A stretch of 49,938 bases of DNA from Chlamydomonas sphaeroides (lineage: Eukaryota > Chlorophyta > Chlorophyceae > Chlamydomonadales > Chlamydomonadaceae), in NCBI GenBank assembly GCA_001662425.1, contig BDDC01000496.1, positions 1-49,938 on the forward strand, in the 5' to 3' direction. The position numbers were made by a program, and so were the translations under genes. Positions 1-13,300 of this stretch are shown here, piece by piece (the first letter of the stretch is position 1; each line of letters begins with the position of its first letter). Below the pieces are notes generated by a model. It worked only from the letters and a program-made list of their open reading frames with translations, was not told the origin of the DNA and did no database searches.

Positions 1-1160
1 CCGGCCCGCGTTACAACCGCTATGCAACCGCGTTGCAACCGCGTTCTGCCCACGTAACGCCCGCGTAAGGAGCTCCCAACGTGGGCTGTAACGCGCCCTA
101 ACGCGTGTCCTCGTCCCCATAGTGGCGGCCGTAGCCCCAGCAGGCGAGCCGTGGGCGTGGCGGGCCGCGAGCGTGGTGCGCCCGGAGGCGGAGGCGTAAC
201 GCGCGAGCGCCCCAGTCTACCCGGTCCTTTTGCCTAACTAGGGTAATAAGAGCGGTCGGTGGCAACGACAGCTGGTGCCGGTGGTTGTGCTGGTGGAGGC
301 AGCCTTGCGGTTTGCCTTGCGGGGCCTTGCGGCGGCTGGCCACAAGGGCCAGCCAGAGGGTGCAGGCCCGGCGTCGTATCTTCCGCCTGCTTTGAAGTAA
401 GCCGGGGCGGTTGAATCCTCCACCCAAGGCATCACCAAAGACGTGCAGCGTCGTGCAATGCGGATGACGTCCCAGGTAGGTGCTTGGCTGGCCACAGAAA
501 GCGAAAGTACGTGAAGGCAGCTCACGGTATCCGGCGCTCACGCGACCAAGAAAACCATTCAATTCAGAAAGATTGGGTGGGTGGGCGTTACATGATGCCG
601 GCCAAATGGACGGCCATACCTGCCTGCAAAGTGACTTGCAGCGCTCGGCCGAGGTCCACGCGTGGCACGTGCGGCGTCACAAAACCCCACGCGGGAGCAG
701 TAGTCTCACATCGCGCTGGCTCGCGCCACACGCCCTCAGCAGCCGGCGCGCGCGCGGCCGTACACCCACGGCTTCGTTTCCCGCCACGTACGCATGGCCG
801 GCTACGCAAAACGCAGCTGGCGAGTGTGATAGCCCCCCCAGCCACCCCGACCCCGACCCCGGCCCCAACATCGCTGCGCTCATATGCATGAATGCACCGA
901 TACCCACCACCACCACCACGCCCCTGACCGGGCCCACCGCAACCGGTTGTCTCGCCAGGCAGGCGGCCGCGCTGCCCTTGTGCCGCGTGTCGGTCACGAC
1001 ATGGCATGCTCATATCGATAATGCGGCCCACCACATATATATATGGCTACTGCGTGATATGCTATCTCTGGTGAGGGGCAGAGCGCCGCAGGGCGCGCCT
1101 GGCTAAGGCCGCCTCCAACTCGCCTCTTGCTACGCTGTAATCTCTGGCTCCACGGCCGCA
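1..1160. other. Intergenic sequence, no gene recognised
   Basis: This stretch lies downstream of the minus-strand SRCR/beta-helix gene copy 1. It is GC-rich, with short imperfect repeats of CGCGTTACAACCG type near the left edge and a CACCACCACC tract near 900. Open frames occur on both strands, but none shows a domain, splice context or paralog that would support a gene. Confidence 0.5.
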
Positions 1161-1161
1161 G

Positions 1162-1166
1162 TTACA
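1162..1166 (-). promoter_or_regulatory. TGTAA poly(A) signal of SRCR/beta-helix copy 1
   Basis: TGTAA on the minus strand (TTACA on plus) lies about 55 nt after the TGA stop of copy 1. TGTAA is the usual polyadenylation signal of volvocine green algae. The spacing is short but plausible. Confidence 0.6.
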
Positions 1167-1220
1167 GCATTGCGACCTCCTGCTATTCTCCTCCTACCCG
1201 GATGGTTCGAGCGCTCACGC

Positions 1221-1367
1221 TCAGTGCCGCTCGCCCTCCTCGCCCTCCTCGCCGTCCTCATCACCACCCGCCGGCGGGGACGGCGGCGCAAAGGGATGGG
1301 CGCCGTCCCCGTGCACGCCGTCCTCGTCATCCCCATCACCAAGATCAGACGGCAGCGGCGGGAACGG

Positions 1368-1398
<31 letters not shown>

Positions 1399-4300
1399 GG
1401 GGGCGGAGGCGGGTACGACACGCCGCCGTAGGCGGGGGGCGGGGATCCGTACAGGCCCGGCGGGGAGGGGGCCGGGCCCATGCCGGCCGGGGTGCAGACG
1501 TCGGGGCTGGTGCAGGCGAAGGGCATCTCGATCTCGTTGATCAGGGCAACCGCCTGGATGCGGCCGCCCACCCAGATGCCGCCGCCGGGGGCCGAGGCCT
1601 CCACCGTCAGGACGCCCTCCAGCGTGAGGTCGGAGATGTCGCCCTCCACGCAGGCAAAGCCGCCGCGGCGAGCAGAGTTGCCTGTTTATTAGATAAGGGG
1701 ATGGCGCGGCAGGGGGCGGGGCGGAGATGCTGGGGAGGCTGGGGACCGGCTGCCGGGGATCGCACTGCTGCGCACCGGCCTGCCGCTACTGTACGGCAAG
1801 TACGGTTATTTCTACGGCAGTATGTACGGCAGTGCGTACGGCGCACTGGCGGCTGCAGATTGCAGCGTGGTGCGATGCTGGTGGTGTGGGCCGGAGGCCC
1901 CACAGGCGGAGGCAGCCCCCGGCACCCCCACGCTTGCTGAGCTGGCCCCGGGCCCCGCCCACCCCATGACCCCGACCCCCAACCGCGCTGCACGCACGCG
2001 TGGCGTCTTCAGTCGGCGTGCAGCAGCAGTGTCTCAAAAACATTTCTTTGGAAGAATAACATGGATACATGTAGTACTATAGCAACACGCGCAGCACCCA
2101 TCTCACCGACGGCGTGCGAGCCGGCGCGCAGCGCCAGGCTGTCGAGCAGGTGTCCGCCCACGTACAGGAAGCCGCCGGCGCTGGAAGCCACGTTGTTCTC
2201 AATCTGGGGGAGGCGCGAGGGGCGGGGAGGGCGGGTGTGTGTGTGTGTGTGTGGACCCACTCCGGCGCACTCCAGGCGGCATGTCGAAAGTCGACATTCG
2301 GCAGACGACACCAAGCAAAGCACCCCATGTAAACACGACAGCGCTGCACACCGTCATTGCAATCCGAGCCGCCAGGTCATCATGTGTGATGCTACACAAT
2401 CAGACAATAAAGCAAAATTTTTATTATAAATGTTATATGTCGTAACATCACAACTGCCGCACCTGGCTGCCCTCGTCCAGGGTCACGCTGTCCAGCGAGC
2501 CGCCAAAGGCCGCCACGCCGCCCTGGCCGTTGGGCGCCGAGGAGCCGGCGGTGTTGCCGCGCAAGGAGCAGCCGGTGAAGGCCAGGTCGCTGCGGCGGGT
2601 TGAGGGTTTTTGGTGAGGCAAGGGACATATTTTGAGATGATGGCGGATCATCATAAGAGAATGTGCTATGATATTTTTATTAAGTACAAGTTAGAGAATG
2701 TGCAATGAGTATTGTTATCGCGTGCGTGCGAGGTGCCTCGCGCCGCTCACGTGGCCTCTTCGTCGTCGCAGAACAGCACGCCGCCGCTCGTGCCGGCCGA
2801 GTTGCCGATGAGCGCGCTGGCCTCTATGGGAGGGACGGCGGAGGGAGGGAGGGAGGGAGGTGGAGGGGAGGGCACGCGGCAGGCATGCATATTGATTGGT
2901 GCATTTTGCTGAGCTGAGCTGAGAAATCACTGTGTCACTTGCCGAAGTTGAAGCTGCCCCGGGCCCGCTACAAAGCCATACGTCAGTAGCTGTATGCAAT
3001 GATACGGAGAGTGGTGCTATGATGCTGGCCGCGCGTACAGCACATTGCGGCGGCACATACCAAAGGCCGCTTCAAAGCCGTCCTCGTTGGCAATGTTGGA
3101 GGCGTACACAAAGCCGCCGCTACGGCCTGCACGCGAGGGGGAAGGGAACGTTGCAGGTCGGGGGGTGCCTTCGTATGTGGTTACTATCCAGTTCACCATT
3201 GTTGAAGCGTTGTTGCAGCACCATGTTGGCCCCCGCATATGCTACAATGCATGCCAGCTATGATCATATGTGTAAGCGCGTGATGCTATGCCCGCCCAAC
3301 CTGCGTAGTTGTTGCTGATGTTGCAGCCCCGCACAGTGATGCTGTTCAGGTTGTCGGCGTACACCACGCCGCCGTGCTGCCCCGCCGAGTTGTCTGCCAT
3401 GCGTAATGTATGCGGGCGACAGCGTCAGTGAAACATACGGCGGGCACACTTGGGTTGAGCTACTGACACAGCATTCCCTTGTTGTACAGACGCACGGGCA
3501 GGGCACCGTTGACGACGGTCGGGTGTTCCAGCAGTCCGTTGGCCTCCATTGAGTAGATGACATATCCACACATATCAGTACGCATGCCAGCTATAATTCA
3601 CTTGGACATGGTAACTGCTAATGTGGACATGATGAATGCAACCGCTGGGCGATGAAACCCACTCTCAATGCTGCTGTCGGTAATGACGATGCTGTTAATG
3701 CCGGCACCGCTGATGGACGCCAGGACGCCGCCATTGATCTGCGAACGAGGCGGTGCGCGTGTGCGAGAGCCAAGCGAGCGGTGAGATAGATTTTTGTCAG
3801 GTTGTTCAGCTCCACCCCGGAAGCCATTCATGCATGCTACATTATTATAATACATTACATATATATGTATATATGTATATCCGGACGCACCTGTGCCGAG
3901 TTGTCGCGGATGGTGCTGCCCTTGATGAGCACGCTCTCGATGCCGGCATTGGACACTAGGAAGCCGCCCGAGGAGTGGCGGTTGCCGTCGTCCACCCTGC
4001 ACGGGGTGGGCGGCGAGCGGCAGGCGCGCGGGCGGCGGGACGGCTCAGAAGTAGCCAGTGCCACACCGACGCCAGTGGGACTGCCTAGACTGCCATGAAG
4101 CCGCGCGCAGCGTGTGAAGGGTTATGCCATCATGGCGCGGTTGATGATGCAATGTATGGTGACGGCCCACGGCCCACAGCCAGGGCATGTCGCTATTTGC
4201 CATAAACATACATATGTATATATGCACATACATATGTACACGTACATGTGTTATTATGCTGTACACGGTGTGATCGCTAGTTGCCGAGATCCACACCCAC

Positions 4301-7300
4301 CTGTTGCTCACGATGGTGCTGTTGGTGATGGTGAGCGCCCGCAGCCAGGGCACGTCATACTGGAGGTCATTGTCGGGCGCCCAAATGGCGATGCCACCGG
4401 TGCGACCGCCCGAGTTGTCCATGACCAGGGTGTCGGCAATGTCCATGTACTGCAATATTCGATAAGATTGCAATGGGGTCGGTTTGATTGCCAGGCAGGT
4501 CGCGCAGACAGGCGCTTGCATGCATGCTGGACGCACCTGCACCGTGTTGCACCAGACCAGGGGCGTGTGGTCGTAGGCCTCGTTGTTAGTGAGGCTGGAG
4601 CCGGTGATGGACAGCCTGTGGATTGACGCGGGGGGCATGTATGTATGCAGGATTAATGACCGGGACTGTGCTCTTGCTACTGTTGTTATCATGGCTGCTG
4701 TTGCGTTCGGTTTAGCACGCCCATGCCCGCCTGCACAGCATGCCGTACGTGCCCGTGTGTGGACCTGCTGGACAAAGCAAACACACTGCTGGGCGTGCCG
4801 TGTTGGGTGCGTCACTTCCAACTTCTCAATGAATACATACAACACCGAACACATCACCGCGCGCAGTGGATGGACAGGCCGTGCCTCGCTTGAGCACACG
4901 TTATATATGCACTATATCTAGTGTAAGATAGACAGATATGACACTAGCGCGCTATCGTGTCACAGGTCCACGCCGCCAGCTCCTGCCAAACCCCGCATAC
5001 ATCCACACGCACCACACATCTATAGGTCGGAGACGGCGGAACGTAGTGATCAGAGTCTCCGAACACGGTACTGTACGGCAACGAAGCTGCCTGGCATCGG
5101 AGCTCCGCCCATGTTGGGCGTCGCTGCCGCTGTTCAGGCATTCTGCCTTTCACAGCGGAGCTTTGCTACGACTAGCTTGTAGCTTCCCGCTTCACGCCTT
5201 CCAAGCCTACAGCCAAGATGACTCGCTATGGTCGCAGTCGCGGTCGCGGTCGCGCAGCGAACCGCTGGGTCCGCCGCGACGACGAGGCCAACACCAACAT
5301 CGCCAATGGCGCCAACATCGCCCACGAGGAGCCCGCGGCCGGTGAGCAGATCGGCCCATCTGCCGCGCATGTCGCCGAGCCGCAGCAGGATCAGCAGCAG
5401 CAGCAGCAACAGCAGGCGCACGAGGAGCCCGCGTAGGACGACGCGGCCAACGAGGAGCAGGCCGATCCCCTGCCCGAGCGTGATGGCGCGCAGCAGGTGC
5501 GCGCGCGCAGCCTGCTCCGACGGCTGGCCGCCGGGCATGCGACCACCACCAAGGAGGTTGCTGAGCTCCGTGAGCAGCTCGACGCCCGGGCGGCCGAGCA
5601 GCGCAGCCTGATCACGGCCGCGGTCACGGCCGCGGTCTCGGAGCTCAAGGCCGCCCAGGCCCTTCCCCAGCCCCCTGCGCAGGCCGCCGCCGCCCCTGCG
5701 CCGCAGGAGGATCTGGCCCCTCAGAAGACGGCGGCGGCCCCAACCCGGACGGGCATGGCCAGCAAGATGACCGCGCCGAAAGGCGCGCTGGAGGTGGACA
5801 GCAGCGATGACGAGGTGTTTGACGAGGCTCTCGACAAGGGCAGCTACACGAGCGGCATGCAGTCCCGCTTCCGCGAGATGGAGAATGGCAAGGCGACTGC
5901 CCCGGAGCTCGTCTTGGGCTTCACCCGCACTGTGGAGCTCAGCCTCTCGCGCGCCGTGCACCTCTCCAGGTCTCAGGACCCCGGTGACGTTAAGGAGGCG
6001 CTCAAGCTGGTCTCGCGCCTGCGCAAGCTGTTCGCATGCAAGTCCGACAGCCTGCGCACCTTCATCCAGCACGTCCAGCAGCGCGCGCTGTCGGGCCACT
6101 GGGCGTTCATGGCCCAGAACACGCGCAAGCTGCTGTCTAACAAGGCCTTCGTTCCCGAGATGAACGCGAAGGTCGTCGAGGCGGCCATGAAGGCGCTGCC
6201 CAGCCAGCGCGGCGCCGGCGAGGGCGAGGGCACGTCCGGCGCCGGCGGCAGCGGCAACAACTACCGGGGCAACGGCTACCGCGACCGCGGCTTCGACCGC
6301 GGCTTCGAGCCCAAGAGCGACCGCGGCCGCGGCTACGACCGCGGCTACGACCGCAGCGATGACCGCTCGGACCGCAACGACCACCACCGCAGCAGCGGCG
6401 ACGCCAAGCGCCGCCGCTCCTAAGCGGCGGCGGGAGGAGGAGGGCGCAGGCGTCGAGGCGCTAGCTGGTCGCTGCTGGATGGACGGCATGAGAAGGCCCG
6501 CGTGCCTGGCGTGCCCGCGTGCCGCCCGCTAGACCCACAGCGCCCGCGTGTGCTCGCTGCTTAGCGTCCGCGTACGCACGCTGCGGATCAGGCATTTGGT
6601 TCGCGATGCTCGTGCTGGGCCGCGCCCGACGGTTGTTGACGGCCGCCGCCCCATGGGCCCGTCATGGGCCTCGGTAGGATGACTAAATCGGTTGGCAGGG
6701 CTGGTTGCTTGCGCTGGGCCGTGTGAGGGAGCTGCTAGTTGCAGCCGAACTCGTTTGTGCGTTTGCTGCTGCCGCCGCTGCCGGCTGCCGCGCGCCGCCC
6801 GCATGCTGCGCGGGCGGGGCGGTTGCGCGGCTTGGGCGGCTGCCCATTTAAGCTGCAGGGGTTCGCTCGCCTTTTCTCGCCTGCCCTACCCTGCGCCCCG
6901 CCCCGGCTGCCAGCTGGCCTCAGCTCTACCGTACAGCCCCAATTGCCCCGCGCCGCCAGACGACCCAGCATACCCAGCATACGTACAGCCCCTACCCAGT
7001 GCGGACATGCGGGAGTTCGGCGCCAGTAACGCGCCAACAGGGCCTCGCCGAGGTGAGCGTATCTCTTCGGTCTGCAGTATGTAAGGCCCGTCCTCCTGCT
7101 GTCGGCCCCCTCGCTGCTCCCTGCCGGTCGTCAGCCGGTCGGCCCCTCTCCTAGCCCCTCTCCTAGCCCCTCTCCTAGCGGAGCTAGCGTAGCTGTCGTA
7201 TAGTACCACGTACCGTACATACAAACGCAATCCAAACCACAAACACACCCAAACCCATCTAATTCACGCACTATTTGCTATGCTTTCTGCATACATGCTA

Positions 7301-10300
7301 TAGATATGCTATATATGTGCACAGCAACAGCACTTATATTCCGCCGCAAGCCCAGCCCCGCCGCCCTCACTTGTACATGCTGCCGCGCACCCACAGCACG
7401 CCGTCGCGGTTCTGGTCAAACGTGGAGCCCGCCAGCGCCACGCCCGCCACGCTGCCGTCCACCAGCACCGCCGACGGCAGGTTGTTGTAGGTGTTGCCGG
7501 TGCTCATGACTGTGCTGCCGCTGATGGTGAGCGCGCTGCTGCTGCTGCTGTACTCGTCGGGCTGCAGCGGCGAGGCGCCTGCGAGTGACAAGAAAGAGGC
7601 GAAACACAATAATAACATAATAACGTAATAACATAATAGTATAATAGCATTATAAAATAATAACATAGTAACATAATAACATAATAATAACGTCGGCGGT
7701 TGTGTTTGCAATTGCAGACGTAGTTAGGGAGCGGATATCCACTGCTGGGCCCATTGGGCTGCAGCGGCGAGCCGCCTGCGATACTCAAGCCTGGAGCACC
7801 CTATCTACGTACATGCGCTTACGCACATGCAGGGCAACGCTAAGATGTGCAAGCAGGGATCAGGGAGCTCTATCTCCGCTCCAGTAGGAGCTCACCCGTG
7901 ACGAGCGTGGAGCAACAGCCCACAAACAAGGCCGAACCCCAGGACCCGTGGTATCATTCATGCTAAATAAAGCAAATACTGAGGTTCAATGGAGATGTAC
8001 GACGCAACCAGGGCGCTCTGCAGTAGGAGCTCACCCGTGATGAGCGAGAAGCAGAAGCCCGAGCCGCCCAGCGCATCAGTGCAGGTGGTGCCCTCAATGT
8101 CGAACCGCATGCGGCCGCCCGTGGCGGAGCCGTCCACGACGACGGCGCCGTAGCCTGCGTGGGGTTCAGGGGCAGGGCAGGAGCGGAATGCAGTGGATGT
8201 AGGGCAGCAGGGACGGAGCGGGGCGCGGCTAGGAGCGAGCATGCAGTGAGCATGTGCAGGTGAAGGAGCATGCACCTACCGCCTGGCCTACCTGCTGCTG
8301 GGCCACGTCGTCATACATCATGACTATGATGGCAGACGAAAGAAGCCGGGTTTCGTTGCCATGCTGACACGGCAAGGACCGGCGTGGCGCGCGCTGCTAT
8401 GCGGCTCTGTGCGTGGCCATAGCACAGATGCTCGGTGCGTGCCTCAACCACGGCCAGCGGCAGCAGCTACGCATACTGTACGTGTGCCATGCGAATCTGC
8501 TTAGCAGCATCCTTATTAAGCAGCTGGCTGGGTTTGCTTGGCGCGCAAGGCCCGGCGGCTGGCAGCTCGCAGTGGACGAAGACATTGTCCCACGCACGCA
8601 TACGTGCGTGCTCCATATGAATCTGCTATGTACCGGTATGCATGTGTACGATACCGCCACATGACGCAGATAGAGGCTGTGCGCACGCGCACCGTGGAAG
8701 AAGGTGGCGCCGCCAATGGTGGGCTCGGAGCCGTCCTCGCCCTGGGGGTTTGAGGGGGGACCAGGGCCGCAGCCAGCGCCAGGCGTGAGGGCTGGCATGC
8801 GATGGGCCCTACCTCCTTTGATCACGGCGGGTCAAGCCTGCGTGCGGTACTTCTATGTCTATTTTTATTTTTTTTCTATTCCACGCAATGCGATAGACCC
8901 ACTCGACCAGGGAGCAGGCCGGCAAGCAAGCAGCAGTTAGCCGGCATGCGCAGTATGCTAATATGTGACCGACGGCGGGGTGAACAGAAAAGCTGATCAC
9001 AGCGACACACCGTGCCCACTACAACATCGGCATTGACAAGCACACGCCCACAACAACAGAACGGGGCTGCCCTCACACATGTAGCAGCACATAATTGGAA
9101 TAGAAGTGCAGATCTGTTTTATGTTGTATTATTTGTACTTGATATTTCAAATCTCTCTATGTTTATGTGTTGAGACTATATACCAGCAACATATTTACAA
9201 ATTGTGTAAACTATAAATCCCATTTATGAAGTGTCTTCAATGTGCTTGGGATTTATGTACCAGATCTATGCATATCTTGAACCTAAGTACATATATATGC
9301 ACATCTTTTGTCTACGAAGAGCGCACCTTGTATGTGCCGCTGACGGTGCCGTAGGCGCCCCGCCACATGACATCGTATGACATCATGTGTCCAATGTGAT
9401 ATTACTCCTATGTAACCGTCCATGCACATGGCCGACGCACCTCATACGCGCCGCTGACGGTGCCGTAGGCGCCCCGCCACATGACCTCCGTGCTGTCAAA
9501 CGAGCTGTTCACCAGGCGGGTGGCACCGGCAGCCCGCGCGGCGTGCTGGATGAGCACACACGCCCAGCCGGTGGCCCACTGCATGTCTGTGTGTGGATGG
9601 CGGCGGGGAAGATAGGGCGGCGGTGGTGTTCAACAGTGTGACGAATGTAGTTCACGACACGGTTGTCATAATGTTCATAATGCGGACACAGTGGCGCCTG
9701 GACGATGGCGGGGAAGGGCGGCGGGGCTCGCTGGTTTGGTGATTCGGCTGACTGCGCGCTGAGCAAATAGTATATTCATGTAGTACCCATTAGTGCTCAC
9801 CGCTGCAGGTGAGGCCGGTGATGGTGGCGGTCGCGACGCCGCTCATGTGGACGGGCCCGTGGGTCAGGCGGCTGGGGCCGTAGCGGTCCCACGTGTCATC
9901 CTCAGCCAGGCTGGGGTAGCCCCACTCCGTGCCGTCCACAAACGAAGCGCAGCTGTAGTCGTTGCAGCGGGGGTAGCCGTTGACGTTGCTCAGCGTCAGG
10001 CCGTCGAGCGTGACGTGGGCGCAGTCCACGCACTGCAGCAGCGGGCCGCCCGTGCTGAGAAAGACGTCAGAGATGGTCGAGGCGTGGATGTGAAGGTGGG
10101 GTACGTTGCGGAAGGTGATGCCGACGTCGGCGGAGGCGTCGAGCGTGTCGGCGGGGATGGTGAGAGCTTCGTCCTTGAAACGCTCGTACGCCAGTACGGG
10201 TGTACGGCGTACGACGGTGATCCAGGGCGCGTCGACAACCTCGAGGCGGTCGATCAGGCGGCCGCCGACCTCCAGGGTGACGTTGCCCACGTCCTCGCCG

Positions 10301-13300
10301 GCTGTGCAGGCGAGCGAGGCCTTCAGGCCCTTGGAGGACGTCAGGTTGAAGGAGCAGGACAGCGACGGGCCAGCCTCGGGAGCGGCTGCGGGCACAAACG
10401 CCACACGAGCAGACATGTCAAGATCGGTGTCGTTCCCAAGTGAGCAGGCACGCGTGACGCACTTGTTCCTTACGCACTTGCCGTGGGCGGACCGACCCGG
10501 CTAATGAACAGCACAAGGGAGTGGCCAACAACCCCGCTCACGGCGGCCGACGCATTGTCAGGCAAGGAGGGGCACCCAGGGGCACCCCAGCCAACCTTCT
10601 TCTGCAAGCGATTGAGTGCCAAACCCACTAAGCTACTCACGTGGCGAGGGCTGGGGCCGGGGAGGCGAGGGCGGCGCCCGCGGTGCACGGGGCGGGCCTG
10701 CGGGCGGCAGTCGGCGGGCGCAGCAGCAGCAGTGGGTACGTGCATACATGCATGTGATTCCTGCTTTGCGTGAGGTCCGTACGTGCATGCATGTGATTTC
10801 CGTTCGTGAGGTCCGTAACGGCCGCGGCTTGCCGGGCTGGGATGTATGGCGGCACGCGACCGGGCCGAGGCGGCGGCAGGCGGGCGAAGGCTGCACCGGG
10901 CGGCGGGCGCCAGTGAGTTAAGGCTGCGCAGGTAGCCAGGGTGGTGTTGCGGTGCTGCTCTGACGAACCCCAGCTCTAGGCCATAGTCACGTACGCCCTA
11001 GCCATGGTGGCCCTGCGCCGCGACCTGAATTTAACAAGGGACAACGCCGCCGCCCACCTTAGGCGACAGCTTAAGGGGGGCGGGATGGTTCATTACCCCT
11101 CCCACGCACCCCGCCACGCCCCGGGGGACAGGGCGCGTAGGGGGCTTCGGCCCTCCTGATCGCCCTACCTCCTTAAATCACGCGAGTCAAGCTCGCCGTA
11201 CATCTGTTTCTATTTTCTTTTACGGGTGTTGCGGTGCTGCTCTGACCCCAGCTTGAGGCCGCGGCGCGCTGTCAGCATTCAAGCTGGCAGGCAGGGCCGT
11301 GCTTTTTGCATCGTAAGGCGGGAATATGTCCACTCCCTGGGTGGCTGCGAGCGCGGATCCAGATGGCACTAGCGTAATGATAAGGACATAGATTAACAAC
11401 AAATGGATACTGTGTAGTATGCGGGAGTCCTGTGCACCACGCTCCACTCACTGGGTGGGGGCGACGGCGGCGCCTCCGGCGTTGTCGGTGCTGGCGGCGC
11501 TGCGGGCACGCACATGGCAAGGTCAGGTGCAGCGGGGGCGGACATGGAAGGGTCCCGGTGACGTACTTCTTACCTGGCCTACATCCATTGCACAAGCGAA
11601 TGCCGGGTGCCGCCACCTAGCTGAGAAAGCCGTTGTGCTGCTGTCAAATGCCGCCACCTCCTCGGTGCGGCACTAATCAGTACTTGTGGATATATATAAT
11701 AAGCAAGATACAAGCATGAATAATAAACATAGTATCTCACCGTAGTCGTCGCTGTAGTCGAGGCGCGCGCCGTTGCACTGCACCGCCACCTCCTCGGTAC
11801 GGTCGGTGCAGCCGGCCTCGGCCGCAGACGTCCAGGAGCAGTCCGCCAGCAGCACCGTGTCGGCGTCATCTGGGCACATCACGTTGTCCTGCACGAGGCG
11901 GGGACAGCGAGCACAAGTACATAATTACATCAACAATTTTATGAATCCGTATGAATGAAAGGCATGGACTGAAGAACATGAAAATGCGGCGCTCCTACAG
12001 TATGGGCTTGGTCACCGGCACGGTGTCGGCAGGGCCACAGAGTACCACCCCACAAGCGGCACGCCCTGGGCTTGTGACGCGCTGGTCGTGCGTGTGTGCT
12101 TAGGTATAATGGCCAACGCCCGATCGACCAGCGTACCATGAGGATGGGGCCGGTGCCGGGCGTGCGAGCCGGGAAGGGCCCGAAGATGGCCCACTCAGAG
12201 GCCGCGTAGCCCAGCGCGCTGCACACGGCCTGCGTGGCGGCCTTGTCCCAGCCATTGTTGCTGCGGTATGTGAAGGGAGCGCGCGGCGGCAGCGGCGAGC
12301 AATCAGATGCCACGTCACGCAAACCAGCTCAGGCCGATTGAACGCATTATTGACTCAATGTCGCTTCGAGTGCCCGAGTGGTATATATGTGCGGGGCGTA
12401 AGCACGGCGGCGGCGGCCATCAGCCCTTGCCCCCGGGCTGCAGCGACGTGCCTCAGCGCCTCGAGCTGTGTGGCGGGACATTGCCGCATGGTGCTGGCCT
12501 CGCGCGGGGCAGCTGGCCACGCGCGGGCGCCATTTCCCAAGCTCACCCATCAGGGTCACGCAGCTGCTCAGGGTGTCATGCGGCGTGGAGGGCCACGCAC
12601 GCACGCACGCACGGGCGCGCCTTGACGGCTAGTTTTACCATTGTAATACCCTAGGCCCCCGCGACAGCTTACCACACGGTGCCCCAGGTGCCGTTGGAGT
12701 AGACCTCGAGCCGGCCGGGGTCGGCGGCGACGGCATAGACGGTGCCGTCGGAGCCCACCACATTCTCCACCAGCCGGACCTGTAGCTCCTGCGGCACTGC
12801 GAGGGAGCAGAGGGGGTGAAGGACGGGTTGGCAGGGGTTTTCGGATGCGGAGGGCCGCGAAGTTGATGCTCGCGTTCACAGCAGCCATGCAATGGCCAAC
12901 ATGCCCTCTTGTCAAGCGACGGCGTGGTGCGAAACACGAAACTGTGCCGTACGTGCGTGTGCAGCGCAGCACGGAACGGCACGGCACGATGCCGTACGGC
13001 ACTGTACGGCACATAGTACGGCACGGTACGGCGACACTCACTTGCGGTCCAGCTCATGGCCACCTCCAGCCACGGCTCGCCGGCCAGTGGCGCCGCCGCA
13101 ACCCCGTCGGGGACGCTGAATGCGCCGATGAGGGTGCCGCCGATGGTGCGGCAGGCCTGCGGCGAGGGGGAGAAACAACGCCGGAGCGATGTATGAGACA
13201 CAGCTGCGCATTGGCGATTGAAGATTGGGGCACGGAAGGCGGCGGTGCAGGTGCCGCTGGTGGCTGCGCAGCAAGCCGGCGGGCCGGGCTATAACGCGAG

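Noticed and set aside
5134..6489. 451-codon open frame on the minus strand
   Set aside because: It is the antisense of the Gag-like frame. Its Ala/Val/Arg/Leu-rich product reflects GC-rich codons read backwards and has no domain.
9793..10443. 216-codon plus-strand frame, and its counterpart at 23636-24520
   Set aside because: Both are mirror frames of the conserved beta-helix exon in the two paralogs. Their similarity to each other is explained by the sense-strand conservation.
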